Made by a program: the position numbers and the translations under genes. Below are positions 16,041 through 23,093 of a DNA stretch of 30,190 bases, one piece after another. The notes beneath the pieces were generated by a model. The model made no database searches and was not told where the DNA came from. It worked only from the letters and a program-made list of their open reading frames with translations. Source of the DNA: a virus; IMG/VR virus record IMGVR_UViG_3300044302_000658, positions 1-30,190 of that record; one strand, written 5' to 3'. The first letter of the stretch is position 1; each line of letters opens with the position of its first letter.

Positions 16041-16532
16041 ATGAATCAAGCACTTGAAAGAAGAAAGGCTTATGGACATTTAGGTGAGATTGAGTTTGAG
16101 AAGTTCTGCAAAAGACATCATATATGGTACAAGCAGTATGGCATATCTAAAGAAGAAGGCTTTGCTATGGGTGATTTGTTTTTTAAGCTGCCTAAGTTAA
16201 TACAGGCATCACCTGATTTTATGATGGTAAATAAGGACTTTCACTTTGTAGAATGTAAAGTAGCTGATAAAGAAACTGGGGATCATGTCAAGATTAAAGA
16301 ATATGATTTAAAATATTATCAACAATATCATAGTTTAGCAGAAAGTAAAGGTGGTAGCTTATTGTTTCACATTCATAGTCCTCAATACAAAGAATCTTAT
16401 TTAGTAGAGATGCACTATATAAGAAACTTATTTGAAAATGGTGATTTAGAAACTGGGCATTATCCTGAAAACCATAAAGAGTTTTATAAAGTACCTATGG
16501 AAGATATAAGAAGGTTTGGTACAAGAGTATGA
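16041..16532 (+). CDS. PD-(D/E)XK family nuclease
   Basis: This 163-aa protein shows PD at residues 58-59 and E-C-K at 71-73 in FHFVECKVADK, an E-x-K on the second strand. This arrangement (PD, a short gap, then ExK) is the core of PD-(D/E)XK endonucleases. An N-terminal helix with Glu (GHLGEIEFEKFC) is also typical. It could be a recombination nuclease or a Holliday-junction-type resolvase; it follows the annealing protein and precedes methyltransferases. The stop overlaps the next start as ATGA. Confidence 0.6.
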   Translation: MNQALERRKAYGHLGEIEFEKFCKRHHIWYKQYGISKEEGFAMGDLFFKLPKLIQASPDFMMVNKDFHFVECKVADKETGDHVKIKEYDLKYYQQYHSLAESKGGSLLFHIHSPQYKESYLVEMHYIRNLFENGDLETGHYPENHKEFYKVPMEDIRRFGTRV

Positions 16533-16985
16533 GTAAAGAGCAATCAAGTTTTTGGAGTGAAGATAAAGCATATAGCTCTAGAACTGAGGAATGGGGAACA
16601 CCACAAGACTTATTTGATAAACTAAATGATGAGTTTGATTTTACACTTGATCCATGTGCTAATGATGAAAATCATAAGTGTGATAAGTATTATACTATAG
16701 AAGATAATGGATTAAAGCAAGATTGGGGGGGGGCAGACAGTTTTTATGAATCCACCTTATGGTAGAGAAATAAAATACTGGGTTAGAAAAGCCTATAAAG
16801 AATCATTAAAAGGTGCTGTTGTGGTTTGCTTGATACCTGCAAGAACTGATACTATTTACTGGCATGATTATATTTTTCCTTATGCTAAAGATATTAGGTT
16901 TTTAAAAGGCAGGTTGAGGTTTGTAAAAGGAAATAAGATTGGTGATGCTGCACCCTTTCCATCAGCAGTTGTAATATTTAAATAA
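16529..16985 (+). CDS. dam: Phage Dam-type N6-adenine methyltransferase, split by a frameshift at G9
   Basis: Two frames, 16529-16765 and 16746-16985, together cover one protein of the phage Dam (PF05869-type) family. The first half has EWGTPQDLFDKLNDEFDFTLD and PCANDENHKCDKYYTIEDNGL, and the second has the catalytic NPPY tetrad and PARTDTIYWHDYIFP, FLKGRLRF and APFPSAVVIF. With nine G (16725-16733) the first frame ends early; with eight G it reads WGGQTVFMNPPYG and gives a 151-aa product. The frame error is +1, so the gene is off in this sequence unless corrected or phase-switched. An internal ATG at 16746 could restart translation just at the NPPY motif, but would lack the N-terminal half. 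Confidence 0.85.
16725..16733 (+). repeat. G9 homopolymer at the methyltransferase frameshift
   Basis: Nine consecutive G in an AT-rich genome, exactly at the break of the Dam-type methyltransferase. Eight or eleven G would restore the frame. Such tracts change length by slippage; this is the candidate switch, or alternatively a sequencing error. Confidence 0.85.
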
Positions 16986-17033
16986 TTATATTAAGTTAGA
17001 AACAAGGTTAAGGACTAAAAAAGGAGATTAAGT

Positions 17034-17840
17034 ATGGCTAAGAGGTTTGTAGATACTTCCCTATGGAAAAGAAAATGGTACAGATGTTTACCACCAAAAA
17101 TGAAATTGTTTTATTTCTACATGATAACTAACTGCGATCATGCAGGAATGTATGATGTGGATCTTGAACTTGCAGAATTTCAGATAGGAATGCCAGTAAA
17201 ACAGAAAGATATTGATGAGCATTTAAAAGAGCATATTAAAGTAATAAAAGATGATAAGTGGTGGGTTAAGGCTTTTCCTGATTTTCAATATGGAGAACTA
17301 AATCCTAATGTGAAAGCACATGCTAGTGTTATCAAAATATTAACAAAATATAACTGTTTAGTAACTGTTCCAAACAGTTTGCATAGAGTACAAGATAAAG
17401 ATAAAGATAAAGATAAAGATAAGGTTAAGGAGAAAGATATGAACCCTGATATATTAAAAGTGAGTGCAGCACATAAGAAAACAATAGGGTATAGAGAGGT
17501 GCAGTTTAAAAATATAGTAAGTGGCTTTGCAGAGCAGTATGATAAAGATACTAGAATAGCTTTTGCAGATTATTGGACAGAATCTAGTGGCAACAAGATG
17601 AGGTTTGAAAAAGAAAAAGTGTTTGATATTGCCAGAAGATTAGCTAGGTGGTCAAAAAATAACTTTAATAAGAAAGAAGAAACCACTAAATTTAAAACTG
17701 ATAGCACTTCTAAATTTTTTATTGCATATTGCAGTAACAAAAAATGTTCAGAGTACAATAAGTCAGATTTTTATGATAAGTTTGAGCTGAAGCAAGACAG
17801 TAGATGTTGTCAATCTAAATTAATGCCTAAGAAACAATGA
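17034..17840 (+). CDS. Replication-initiator-like protein with winged-helix N-terminus and C-terminal zinc motif
   Basis: The 268-aa protein begins MAKRFVDTSLWKRKWYRCLP, followed by PKMKLFYFYMITNCDHAGMYDVDLE, which resembles the N-terminal winged-helix of phage replication and replisome organiser proteins (DnaD/O-like). A linker at about 121-131 is a perfect DK repeat encoded by five tandem GATAAA/G units. The C-terminal part has helices and four Cys (C233, C238, C258, C259) that could bind zinc. The site AAGGAGATTAAG precedes the ATG. It likely starts phage DNA replication and recruits the host helicase, but no helicase of its own is present in the window. Confidence 0.6.
   Translation: MAKRFVDTSLWKRKWYRCLPPKMKLFYFYMITNCDHAGMYDVDLELAEFQIGMPVKQKDIDEHLKEHIKVIKDDKWWVKAFPDFQYGELNPNVKAHASVIKILTKYNCLVTVPNSLHRVQDKDKDKDKDKVKEKDMNPDILKVSAAHKKTIGYREVQFKNIVSGFAEQYDKDTRIAFADYWTESSGNKMRFEKEKVFDIARRLARWSKNNFNKKEETTKFKTDSTSKFFIAYCSNKKCSEYNKSDFYDKFELKQDSRCCQSKLMPKKQ
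17394..17423 (+). repeat. Tandem GATAAA repeat, five units
   Basis: Five six-base units (GATAAA four times, then GATAAG) keep the frame and encode Asp-Lys repeats in the linker of the initiator-like protein. The unit number could vary without breaking the gene. AT-rich direct repeats inside an initiator gene can also serve as an origin, as lambda O does with its iterons, but nothing here proves that. Confidence 0.8.
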
Positions 17841-17992
17841 TTACTAAAGAACTAGGATTTATCTATATAGCTAAAGGCAAAAGGTTTGTAACTAAAAAGG
17901 AAGCAGAAGAATATGCCAAACAAAAAAGCAAAATACAGAAAGCAGGAAAGAAGAAAAAAGAATGCTGCTATAAAAAAATACAAAAGAACTAA
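17837..17992 (+). CDS. Small Lys-rich protein, unknown function
   Basis: The frame starts at an ATG overlapping the initiator stop (ATGA). The 51-aa product has a first part with ELGFIYIAKGKRFVTKKEAEEYA and a Lys-rich C-terminal half with two Cys. Translational coupling supports it. Much of its 3' half is shared with another frame at 17913. No family recognised. Confidence 0.45.
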   Translation: MITKELGFIYIAKGKRFVTKKEAEEYAKQKSKIQKAGKKKKECCYKKIQKN

Positions 17993-18032
17993 AAAGATTA
18001 TTAGGAAAGCTAGGAATAGTATTAAAAAGTGA
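17913..18032 (+). CDS. Small very basic protein, unknown function
   Basis: A 39-aa frame beginning MPNKKAKYRKQERRKKNAA, almost entirely Lys, Arg and Asn, resembles small basic proteins common in marine phages. It overlaps the previous frame in a different register, so at most one may be expressed well. The ribosome site is weak. It may bind nucleic acid. Its end overlaps the left arm of a large hairpin at 18028. Confidence 0.4.
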   Translation: MPNKKAKYRKQERRKKNAAIKKYKRTKKIIRKARNSIKK

Positions 18033-18102
18033 GGGAGGCTACCTTAACCTACTTCAAATCCCTACACACTCAATAGGGTTTGATCTCCATGCCTCCCTTA
18101 CT
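18028..18102 (+). ncRNA. Long structured RNA hairpin around the zinc-ribbon gene start
   Basis: AGTGAGGGAGGC (18028-18039) pairs with GCCTCCCTTACT (18091-18102) over 12 bp with one G-T pair. Within it TCAAATCCCTA (18054-18064) pairs with TAGGGTTTGA (18074-18083) over 10 bp with one bulged T, leaving a 9-base loop. CACACT in that loop (18065-18070) is complementary to AGTGTG at 18114-18119, a possible pseudoknot. The start codon 18089-18091 is at the edge of the outer stem. There is no T-run after it. I interpret it as a cis-acting mRNA element, not a tRNA. Confidence 0.5.
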
Positions 18103-18259
18103 CAAATGCAATAAGTGTGATAAGAAAAAAAAGCCTGAGCAGTTTTATAAAGTGCATACAGGCTATATGATTAAGGTATGTAAAGATTGTTATATAAAAA
18201 TAAGAAAGAAAAGAAATGATGAAATCAAAAAAAGAAAAAAAGCATTTAAGTTATGGTAA
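18089..18259 (+). CDS. Small zinc-ribbon protein
   Basis: The 56-aa protein has two CxxC pairs, C7/C10 and C31/C34 (KCNKCDKKKKPEQF then VCKDCYIKIRKKR), as in treble-clef or zinc-ribbon proteins near HNH enzymes, and a basic tail. The first CxxC requires the start at 18089, which lies in the edge of the outer hairpin stem, so its translation may be controlled by folding. No good ribosome site is seen. Its stop overlaps the methyltransferase start. Nucleic acid binding is likely; exact role unknown. Confidence 0.6.
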   Translation: MPPLLKCNKCDKKKKPEQFYKVHTGYMIKVCKDCYIKIRKKRNDEIKKRKKAFKLW

Positions 18260-19137
18260 TGAATGTATTAAGTCTATTTAATGGAATGTCCACAGGGCAT
18301 ACTGCTCTTGATAATGTAGGAATAAAAGTAGGTAAGTATTATTCCTCTGAAATTAAACCTGCAGCTATAAAACTAACACAACACCACTATCCTGATACAA
18401 TACAAATTGGAGATGTTAATAATTGGAGAGAATGGGATATTGATTGGAAAAGTATAGATATGGTATTAAGTGGTAGTCCTTGTCAAGATTTATCTATTGC
18501 TGGAAAAAGAGAGGGATTAGAAGGAGAGAGGAGTGGTTTATTTTGGGTGTTTGTAGATATATTAAATCACATAAAAGAGTTAAATCCCAATGTATTGTTT
18601 CTACAAGAGAATGTTGGATCTGCTCCAAAGTCAGATGTAGGTATTATGTCAAGAGCATTAGGTGTATATCCTGTTAGAATAAACAGTAAATTAGTAACTG
18701 CTCAATTAAGAGATAGATACTACTGGAGCAACATAAGAACTGCACCTGATGGAATGTTTGGAGATATTATTACTGACATACCTCAACCTAAAGATAGAAA
18801 AATTATATTAAAAGATATATTAACAGAAGGAAATGTTGGTAGAGATAAGCACACTTGCCTGATGGAACATTATCAAAAAGCATTTCATTTTGGAGAAAGA
18901 GATTCTAAAAAATGGCAAGATTATGCTAAAAAAAGAGTGCAAAACACAGGCACAACAACATTAATTGAAAAAAATGGTTTGGTTAGAATAGTTAATAAGG
19001 TAGAGATGTGTAGGCTGCAAGGATTTCCTGATGATTGGTGCGATATATTAACAGATGTTGAGGCAGGTAGTTTATTAGGAGATGGCTGGACTTTACCAAT
19101 AATAGAACATATATTTGGGTACATAAATGAAAAGTGA
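18253..19137 (+). CDS. DNA cytosine-C5 methyltransferase
   Basis: The 294-aa protein has the ordered motifs of C5 methyltransferases: SLFNGMSTG (residues 7-15) for S-adenosylmethionine binding, GSPCQDLS with catalytic Cys at 77, ENV at 119-121, QLRDRYYWSN at 151-160, and the C-terminal LQGFPDDW and LGDGWTLP motifs. The region between about 165 and 255 is short and is the likely target recognition domain. The start could be 18253 or the ATG at 18259 that overlaps the upstream stop (TAATG). No matching restriction endonuclease is present, so it is probably an orphan modification enzyme protecting phage DNA. Confidence 0.92.
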   Translation: MVMNVLSLFNGMSTGHTALDNVGIKVGKYYSSEIKPAAIKLTQHHYPDTIQIGDVNNWREWDIDWKSIDMVLSGSPCQDLSIAGKREGLEGERSGLFWVFVDILNHIKELNPNVLFLQENVGSAPKSDVGIMSRALGVYPVRINSKLVTAQLRDRYYWSNIRTAPDGMFGDIITDIPQPKDRKIILKDILTEGNVGRDKHTCLMEHYQKAFHFGERDSKKWQDYAKKRVQNTGTTTLIEKNGLVRIVNKVEMCRLQGFPDDWCDILTDVEAGSLLGDGWTLPIIEHIFGYINEK

Positions 19138-19477
19138 TACAATAGAGATAGACCATAGAGTATATTCTAGAAACATGATAGATAGATGGCATTGGTCTAA
19201 AAAACATAAATTAAAAAATCAGTATAGAATCTTAGTTAGGAATCAGATGAGGCTACACAATATAGAGCCTACTGAAGAAAAGTGCATACTTAGAATTAAT
19301 TGCCATGTTAAGAGATTAATGGATTATGATAATGTGGTAGGTGGATTAAAACAATTTATAGATGCAATGTGTACTGAAAACTTTATCCATGATGATAGTC
19401 CTAAGTGGTTAGATGTTAGATTTAAACAAATAAAAGCACCTGATTTTAAAATAATTGTGGAAAGAGTGATACTATGA
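19127..19477 (+). CDS. rusA: RusA-like Holliday junction resolvase
   Basis: The 116-aa protein shows the RusA core: VKRLMDYDNVVGGLKQFIDAM (residues 61-81) and DDSPKWLDV (89-97), where the Asp residues and the N-x-x-x-x-x-K pattern fit the family. It has the normal short length of RusA proteins. It overlaps the methyltransferase end and the next start. It would resolve junctions formed in recombination or replication before packaging. The gene symbol is by family resemblance. Confidence 0.75.
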   Translation: MKSDTIEIDHRVYSRNMIDRWHWSKKHKLKNQYRILVRNQMRLHNIEPTEEKCILRINCHVKRLMDYDNVVGGLKQFIDAMCTENFIHDDSPKWLDVRFKQIKAPDFKIIVERVIL

Positions 19478-20100
19478 TAGATTTAATATTAGATGACTGT
19501 ATGAATGTGATGAAGAAGTATGATGATAACCACTTTGATTTGGCTATTATAGACCCACCTTATGGGATAGGAAGGTTTGGTAATAGGGTAGAAGTTTCTA
19601 ATAGGATATGCAAAGAAGCAAAGATAAACAAATGGGATATAAAACCATCTAAAGAATATTTCAATGAGTTGTTCAGGGTTAGTAAGAATCAAATAATATG
19701 GGGAGCTAATAATTTTACACTACCTGAAACAGAGTATTTTATAGTATGGGATAAAATGCAAACAGTAGATAATTTTGCTAGTGCTGAATATGCTTGGACT
19801 AATGTAAAAAAACCTGCTAAAGTTTTTAGGTATTCAATACATCGGGTAATGTCTGATAGAAAAAAAGAAGATGGTAAAATACATCCAACACAAAAACCTG
19901 TTAAGCTATATGAATGGTTGTTGCATAATTATTCAGAAAAAGGGCAAAAGATATTAGATACACACTTAGGCTCAGGCTCAATAGCAATAGCTTGCCATTA
20001 CTTTGGTGTTGATTTAGTTGGTGTAGAAATTGATGAAGAATACTACAATAAGGCTAAAGAAAGAGTTGATTTACTTACTAGACAAGAGGTTTTATTTTAA
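19474..20100 (+). CDS. DNA N4/N6 (amino) methyltransferase, beta class
   Basis: The 208-aa protein has DPPY at residues 27-30, then a variable target region, then HPTQKPVKLYEWLL (137-150) and LDTHLGSGS (161-169), the S-adenosylmethionine-binding motif, followed by GVEIDEEYY. The catalytic motif precedes the cofactor motif, which defines the beta class. It overlaps the RusA gene by four bases. With the two other methyltransferases it makes a set of three in this block. Whether it methylates adenine or cytosine N4 cannot be read from the sequence. Confidence 0.88.
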   Translation: MIDLILDDCMNVMKKYDDNHFDLAIIDPPYGIGRFGNRVEVSNRICKEAKINKWDIKPSKEYFNELFRVSKNQIIWGANNFTLPETEYFIVWDKMQTVDNFASAEYAWTNVKKPAKVFRYSIHRVMSDRKKEDGKIHPTQKPVKLYEWLLHNYSEKGQKILDTHLGSGSIAIACHYFGVDLVGVEIDEEYYNKAKERVDLLTRQEVLF

Positions 20101-20106
20101 ATTTCT

Positions 20107-20135
20107 TTCAAAAATAGTGTGTTGTTGATTATAAT
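20107..20135 (+). promoter_or_regulatory. Candidate late promoter for the terminase genes
   Basis: TATAAT at 20130-20135 with TTCAAA at 20107-20112, a 17-base spacer (4 of 6 -35 matches). The expected transcription start, about 7 bases after the -10, falls on or next to the ATG at 20142, so the message would begin at the start codon. No ribosome binding site is seen between. Confidence 0.5.
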
Positions 20136-20141
20136 ACGACT

Positions 20142-20492
20142 ATGGCAAATGCACAAAATGCACAGAAAACAGACAAAAAGAAAAAAGACTTTATAGAGGC
20201 TTTAAGAAATAATCTAGGGCATATATCCAATGCTTGTGAGGCTGCTAAGATAGGCAGAAGAACATATTATGACTGGATTGATAAAGATAAAGACTTTAAA
20301 GAAGATGTGGATCATGTACAAGATTCATTGCTAGATCTTGCAGAAAGCAAACTACTTGAGAACATAGAGAACAATGAAAATACTGCTATAATCTTTTACT
20401 TAAAAACTAAGGGCAAGAAAAGAGGCTATATAGAGAAACAAGAACTTGAAGTAGTTAAGCCTATTGATGATATAGTGTTTGATGGCATCTAA
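20142..20492 (+). CDS. terS: Terminase small subunit
   Basis: The 116-aa protein has a helix-turn-helix near residues 25-50 (LGHISNACEAAKIGRRTYYDWI) followed by DSLLDLAESKLLENIENNENTAIIFYLKTKGKKRGY, the typical order of phage small terminases. It lies directly before the large subunit. The ATG has no Shine-Dalgarno upstream and sits where the transcription start of the candidate promoter would be, which suggests a leaderless message. Confidence 0.85.
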   Translation: MANAQNAQKTDKKKKDFIEALRNNLGHISNACEAAKIGRRTYYDWIDKDKDFKEDVDHVQDSLLDLAESKLLENIENNENTAIIFYLKTKGKKRGYIEKQELEVVKPIDDIVFDGI

Positions 20493-21753
20493 CTTAACAA
20501 TATACAGAGAAGATTACTTCCCTCACCAATGGGATTTCTTAACAAGTAAAAAGCAAATCAATGCTTATGTAGGAGGCTTTGGGAGTGGAAAGACATTTTC
20601 ATTCCTTCATTGACATAAGACCTTTATAAACCACATAAAGAGAAAAAATAAAGATGGGATTAGCAATGGCTGGATTATCTACCCTACTTACTCATTAGCA
20701 GAAGAAGTATTTATACCACCCTTCCTTGATATACTAAGAGATAAAGGCATTGATTATAATTACAATGTATCTAAACACAAAATCACAACAGCTTATGGAA
20801 ATATTAAGATATTCCAAATGGTTAAGCCTGATAAGATTATTGGTGTATCTCTTTCTTATTGTGGCTTTGATGAGTTTGATATATCCAGTTACAGATACTG
20901 TGAATTAGCATTTAACAAAGCACTTGGTAGAATGAGAGATTGCGAAAACCCTGAAATTTATATCTGCACAACACCTGAAGGAATGAAGTACACTTACACC
21001 TTAATGGTTGAAAAAGCAGATGAGAATAAATTTTTAGTTAGGGGAAAAACAAAAGATAATGTATATTTACCAAAGTCTTATTTAAAACTTTTAGAAGAAA
21101 ACTATGATAAAACTTTACTCAAGGCATACTCACTAGGTGAATTTGTCAATTTACAACAAGGTCAAACATACTATCAGTTCAACAGAGATTCCTGTGTTTC
21201 AGAAGTCAGTTATGATAGATCAAAACCTGTCAGAGTTGGAATTGACTTCAACTGTGAGCCTGAATGTGCAGTTTTATTCCAATTATACGAACAACAACCC
21301 CAAGTAAGAGTGTTTGATTGTATAGCCTTATCACATGGTGGTAGTGGTGATTTACTAACAGAAAGAATGGCTAATACAATTAGGCAGAAATACCCAAATA
21401 GTGAATATGTAGCATATCCTGATGCAACAGGAGTAAAGAGAGGAAGTTCAGCTATGTTTAGTGATATTGATTTACTTATTAAAAGTGGATTTAAGATTAA
21501 AGCATTGAAAACAAATCCTGCTGTAGTTGATAGAGTAAATGCAGTAAACAGAGCATTAGATGGCAACCTGATAATAGATCCAAAGTGTAAAGCACTTATT
21601 GAGGACTTAGAGAAAGTAGTGAATAAACAAGGAACTAGAGAAATAGATAAGAGCAACAAAGATTTAACACACATGAGTGATGCACTAGGATATGCAGTTC
21701 ATTGGGAAAAACCAATCATCAAACAAACATTGGGGAGTATTAATAGACTATGA
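20482..21753 (+). CDS. terL: Terminase large subunit, interrupted by an in-frame TGA
   Basis: The frame from ATG 20482 reads MASNLTIYREDYFPHQWDFL and reaches Walker A, GGFGSGKT (residues 31-38), and then meets TGA at 20611-20613 (codon 44). It is otherwise open to the stop at 21753. Later parts carry Walker B (GFDEFD), TTPEG, and the nuclease motifs GIDFNCEP, YPDATGV and SDALGYAVHW with the Asp residues. The first in-frame ATG after TGA is 20818, which would lack Walker A. The full length would be about 423 codons. It overlaps the small subunit gene. As it stands this essential motor gene cannot be made unless the TGA is an error, is read through, or the genome is defective. Confidence 0.9.
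20611..20613 (+). other. In-frame TGA inside the large terminase
   Basis: The TGA is the 44th codon, six codons after the GSGKT motif, with well-preserved coding on both sides in the same frame. The rest of the genome uses TGG for Trp and TGA as a normal stop, so I do not infer a changed code. Confidence 0.8.
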
Positions 21754-23093
21754 TAAGACCAACTGGAGAACTGCTAGTATTAAATGCTAAGTATGATGCT
21801 AGTCAGAAAAGAAAAAACAAGTGGAAACAAAGCAGATTAGATGCACTAGAATATTACAAGGGCAGGAGTTTGCCTTACACTATGAATTACTTTGATGATA
21901 CCTTGTTTGATAAAGTACCATCTGCTAATGTTAATGTTACTAAAAGAATTATTGATAGGGTTAGCTTAGTGTATATGAAGCCACCTACAAGAATTTACTC
22001 TAAAGAAGATACTCCCTTTTTATTTCACCACAAAGATTTTAAGCTGCAAAGAGCAGAAAGAATGTGCAATTTACTTGATGCTGTTCTAATAAAGCCTTGC
22101 ATGAGATACAATGATAAGAATGAGCAGCACATTGAATATGATATTATCCATGACTATGAGCCTATATTTGGTGATGATCCATTAAAGCCTGAAGCTATTG
22201 TTTATCCTATAGCAAGTAAAGATACTGTGTTTGATGATACTCCTGAACTATGGGTGTACTGGGATAAAGAACATACCTATACATTTGATAACAATGGAAA
22301 GATTTATACAGATGAACTAAACCCTGATATGATTAATCCTTATGGTGTATTGCCATTTGTTGAGTGCTGGAGAGATGGTAAGCCTGAATCAAGTTATTTA
22401 GATACAGATGCTTCTAGTGATTTAATACAAACTAACACACTTATCAATGTAGCAGAAACCAATAAGAATGCTAATATAATGTTCCAATCATTTGGTTATA
22501 TTTATGTAAATGGAAGCATGATAGAGAAAGATGATTTAGATGTAGGTCCTGATAAGATTAGCTTCTTAGGTGCAGATGGTACAATGAATCTAGTAAGTCC
22601 ACCTAACACAGTAGAATCAATAACAAGTGCAGTTACTACTGCTTATAAAATGTTAGCACAGAATTACCACATAGATATTAGCTTTGTTGAAGGTACAACA
22701 GCTCAAAGTGGTGTGGCTATTAAGCTAAGAAACCAAGAGCTAACTGATGAAAGAATCTCTGATGTTATTAAGTGGAGAGAAGTAGAGAAAGAATTATTTG
22801 AACTGGAAAGGCTAATGATAGCTATTGATATGGGCAAAGATGCAGGAGAACTTGAGAAGATAGACTTTGAAGAAAGCATGGAAGTGTTATCTGACCAAGA
22901 GCAAAGAGATAAGTGGGAATGGGAGTTATCTAAAGGCTTGATTGATGAGGCAGATATACTAATGCAGAAAGATCCTGATAGATTTGACACAAGAGAAGTA
23001 GCACAAGAATATTTACAAGAAAGAGGTAAGATAGCAGTAGAAGCAGAAGCACCTGAAGGCTCACTTTTACAAGAATTAATTAAACCTGTGTAG
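21750..23093 (+). CDS. Portal protein
   Basis: This 447-aa protein overlaps the terminase end as ATGA. It has the layout of SPP1-type portals: N-terminal helices with WKQSRLDALEYYKGR, a region PSANVNVTKRIIDRVSLVYM (wing start), a middle with GVLPFVECW, a helical segment LIQTNTLINVAETNKNANIMFQ, and SVEGTT-like residues (SFVEGTTAQSGVAIKLR) in the stem, then a long charged helix near 340-420. It forms the dodecameric ring for DNA passage at the capsid vertex. Position between terminase and MuF protein agrees. Confidence 0.85.
   Translation: MIRPTGELLVLNAKYDASQKRKNKWKQSRLDALEYYKGRSLPYTMNYFDDTLFDKVPSANVNVTKRIIDRVSLVYMKPPTRIYSKEDTPFLFHHKDFKLQRAERMCNLLDAVLIKPCMRYNDKNEQHIEYDIIHDYEPIFGDDPLKPEAIVYPIASKDTVFDDTPELWVYWDKEHTYTFDNNGKIYTDELNPDMINPYGVLPFVECWRDGKPESSYLDTDASSDLIQTNTLINVAETNKNANIMFQSFGYIYVNGSMIEKDDLDVGPDKISFLGADGTMNLVSPPNTVESITSAVTTAYKMLAQNYHIDISFVEGTTAQSGVAIKLRNQELTDERISDVIKWREVEKELFELERLMIAIDMGKDAGELEKIDFEESMEVLSDQEQRDKWEWELSKGLIDEADILMQKDPDRFDTREVAQEYLQERGKIAVEAEAPEGSLLQELIKPV

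Noticed and set aside
16529-16985. Programmed ribosomal frameshift at the G9 tract
   Set aside because: Joining the frames needs a +1 shift, or -2, at a tract not set up as a usual -1 heptamer. Tract-length change or a sequence error explains it more simply.
18033-18097. GGGAGGC and GCCTCCC arms as a tRNA acceptor stem
   Set aside because: The span is 65 bases and the T arm and anticodon arm cannot be formed on either strand.
20133-20144. TAATACGACT resembles the start of the phage T7 promoter
   Set aside because: Only the first ten bases match, and the genome has no single-subunit RNA polymerase. A chance match on top of the TATAAT element is more likely.
21210-21674. 154-codon minus-strand frame, the longest on that strand
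   Set aside because: It lies opposite the nuclease part of the large terminase, which has clear motifs, and has no homology-like pattern. Other minus-strand frames are likewise shadows.
20482-21753. Genome-wide reading of TGA as an amino acid
   Set aside because: Many genes end in TGA exactly at overlaps with the next start (ATGA), and Trp is encoded by TGG throughout. One TGA in one gene is not enough.
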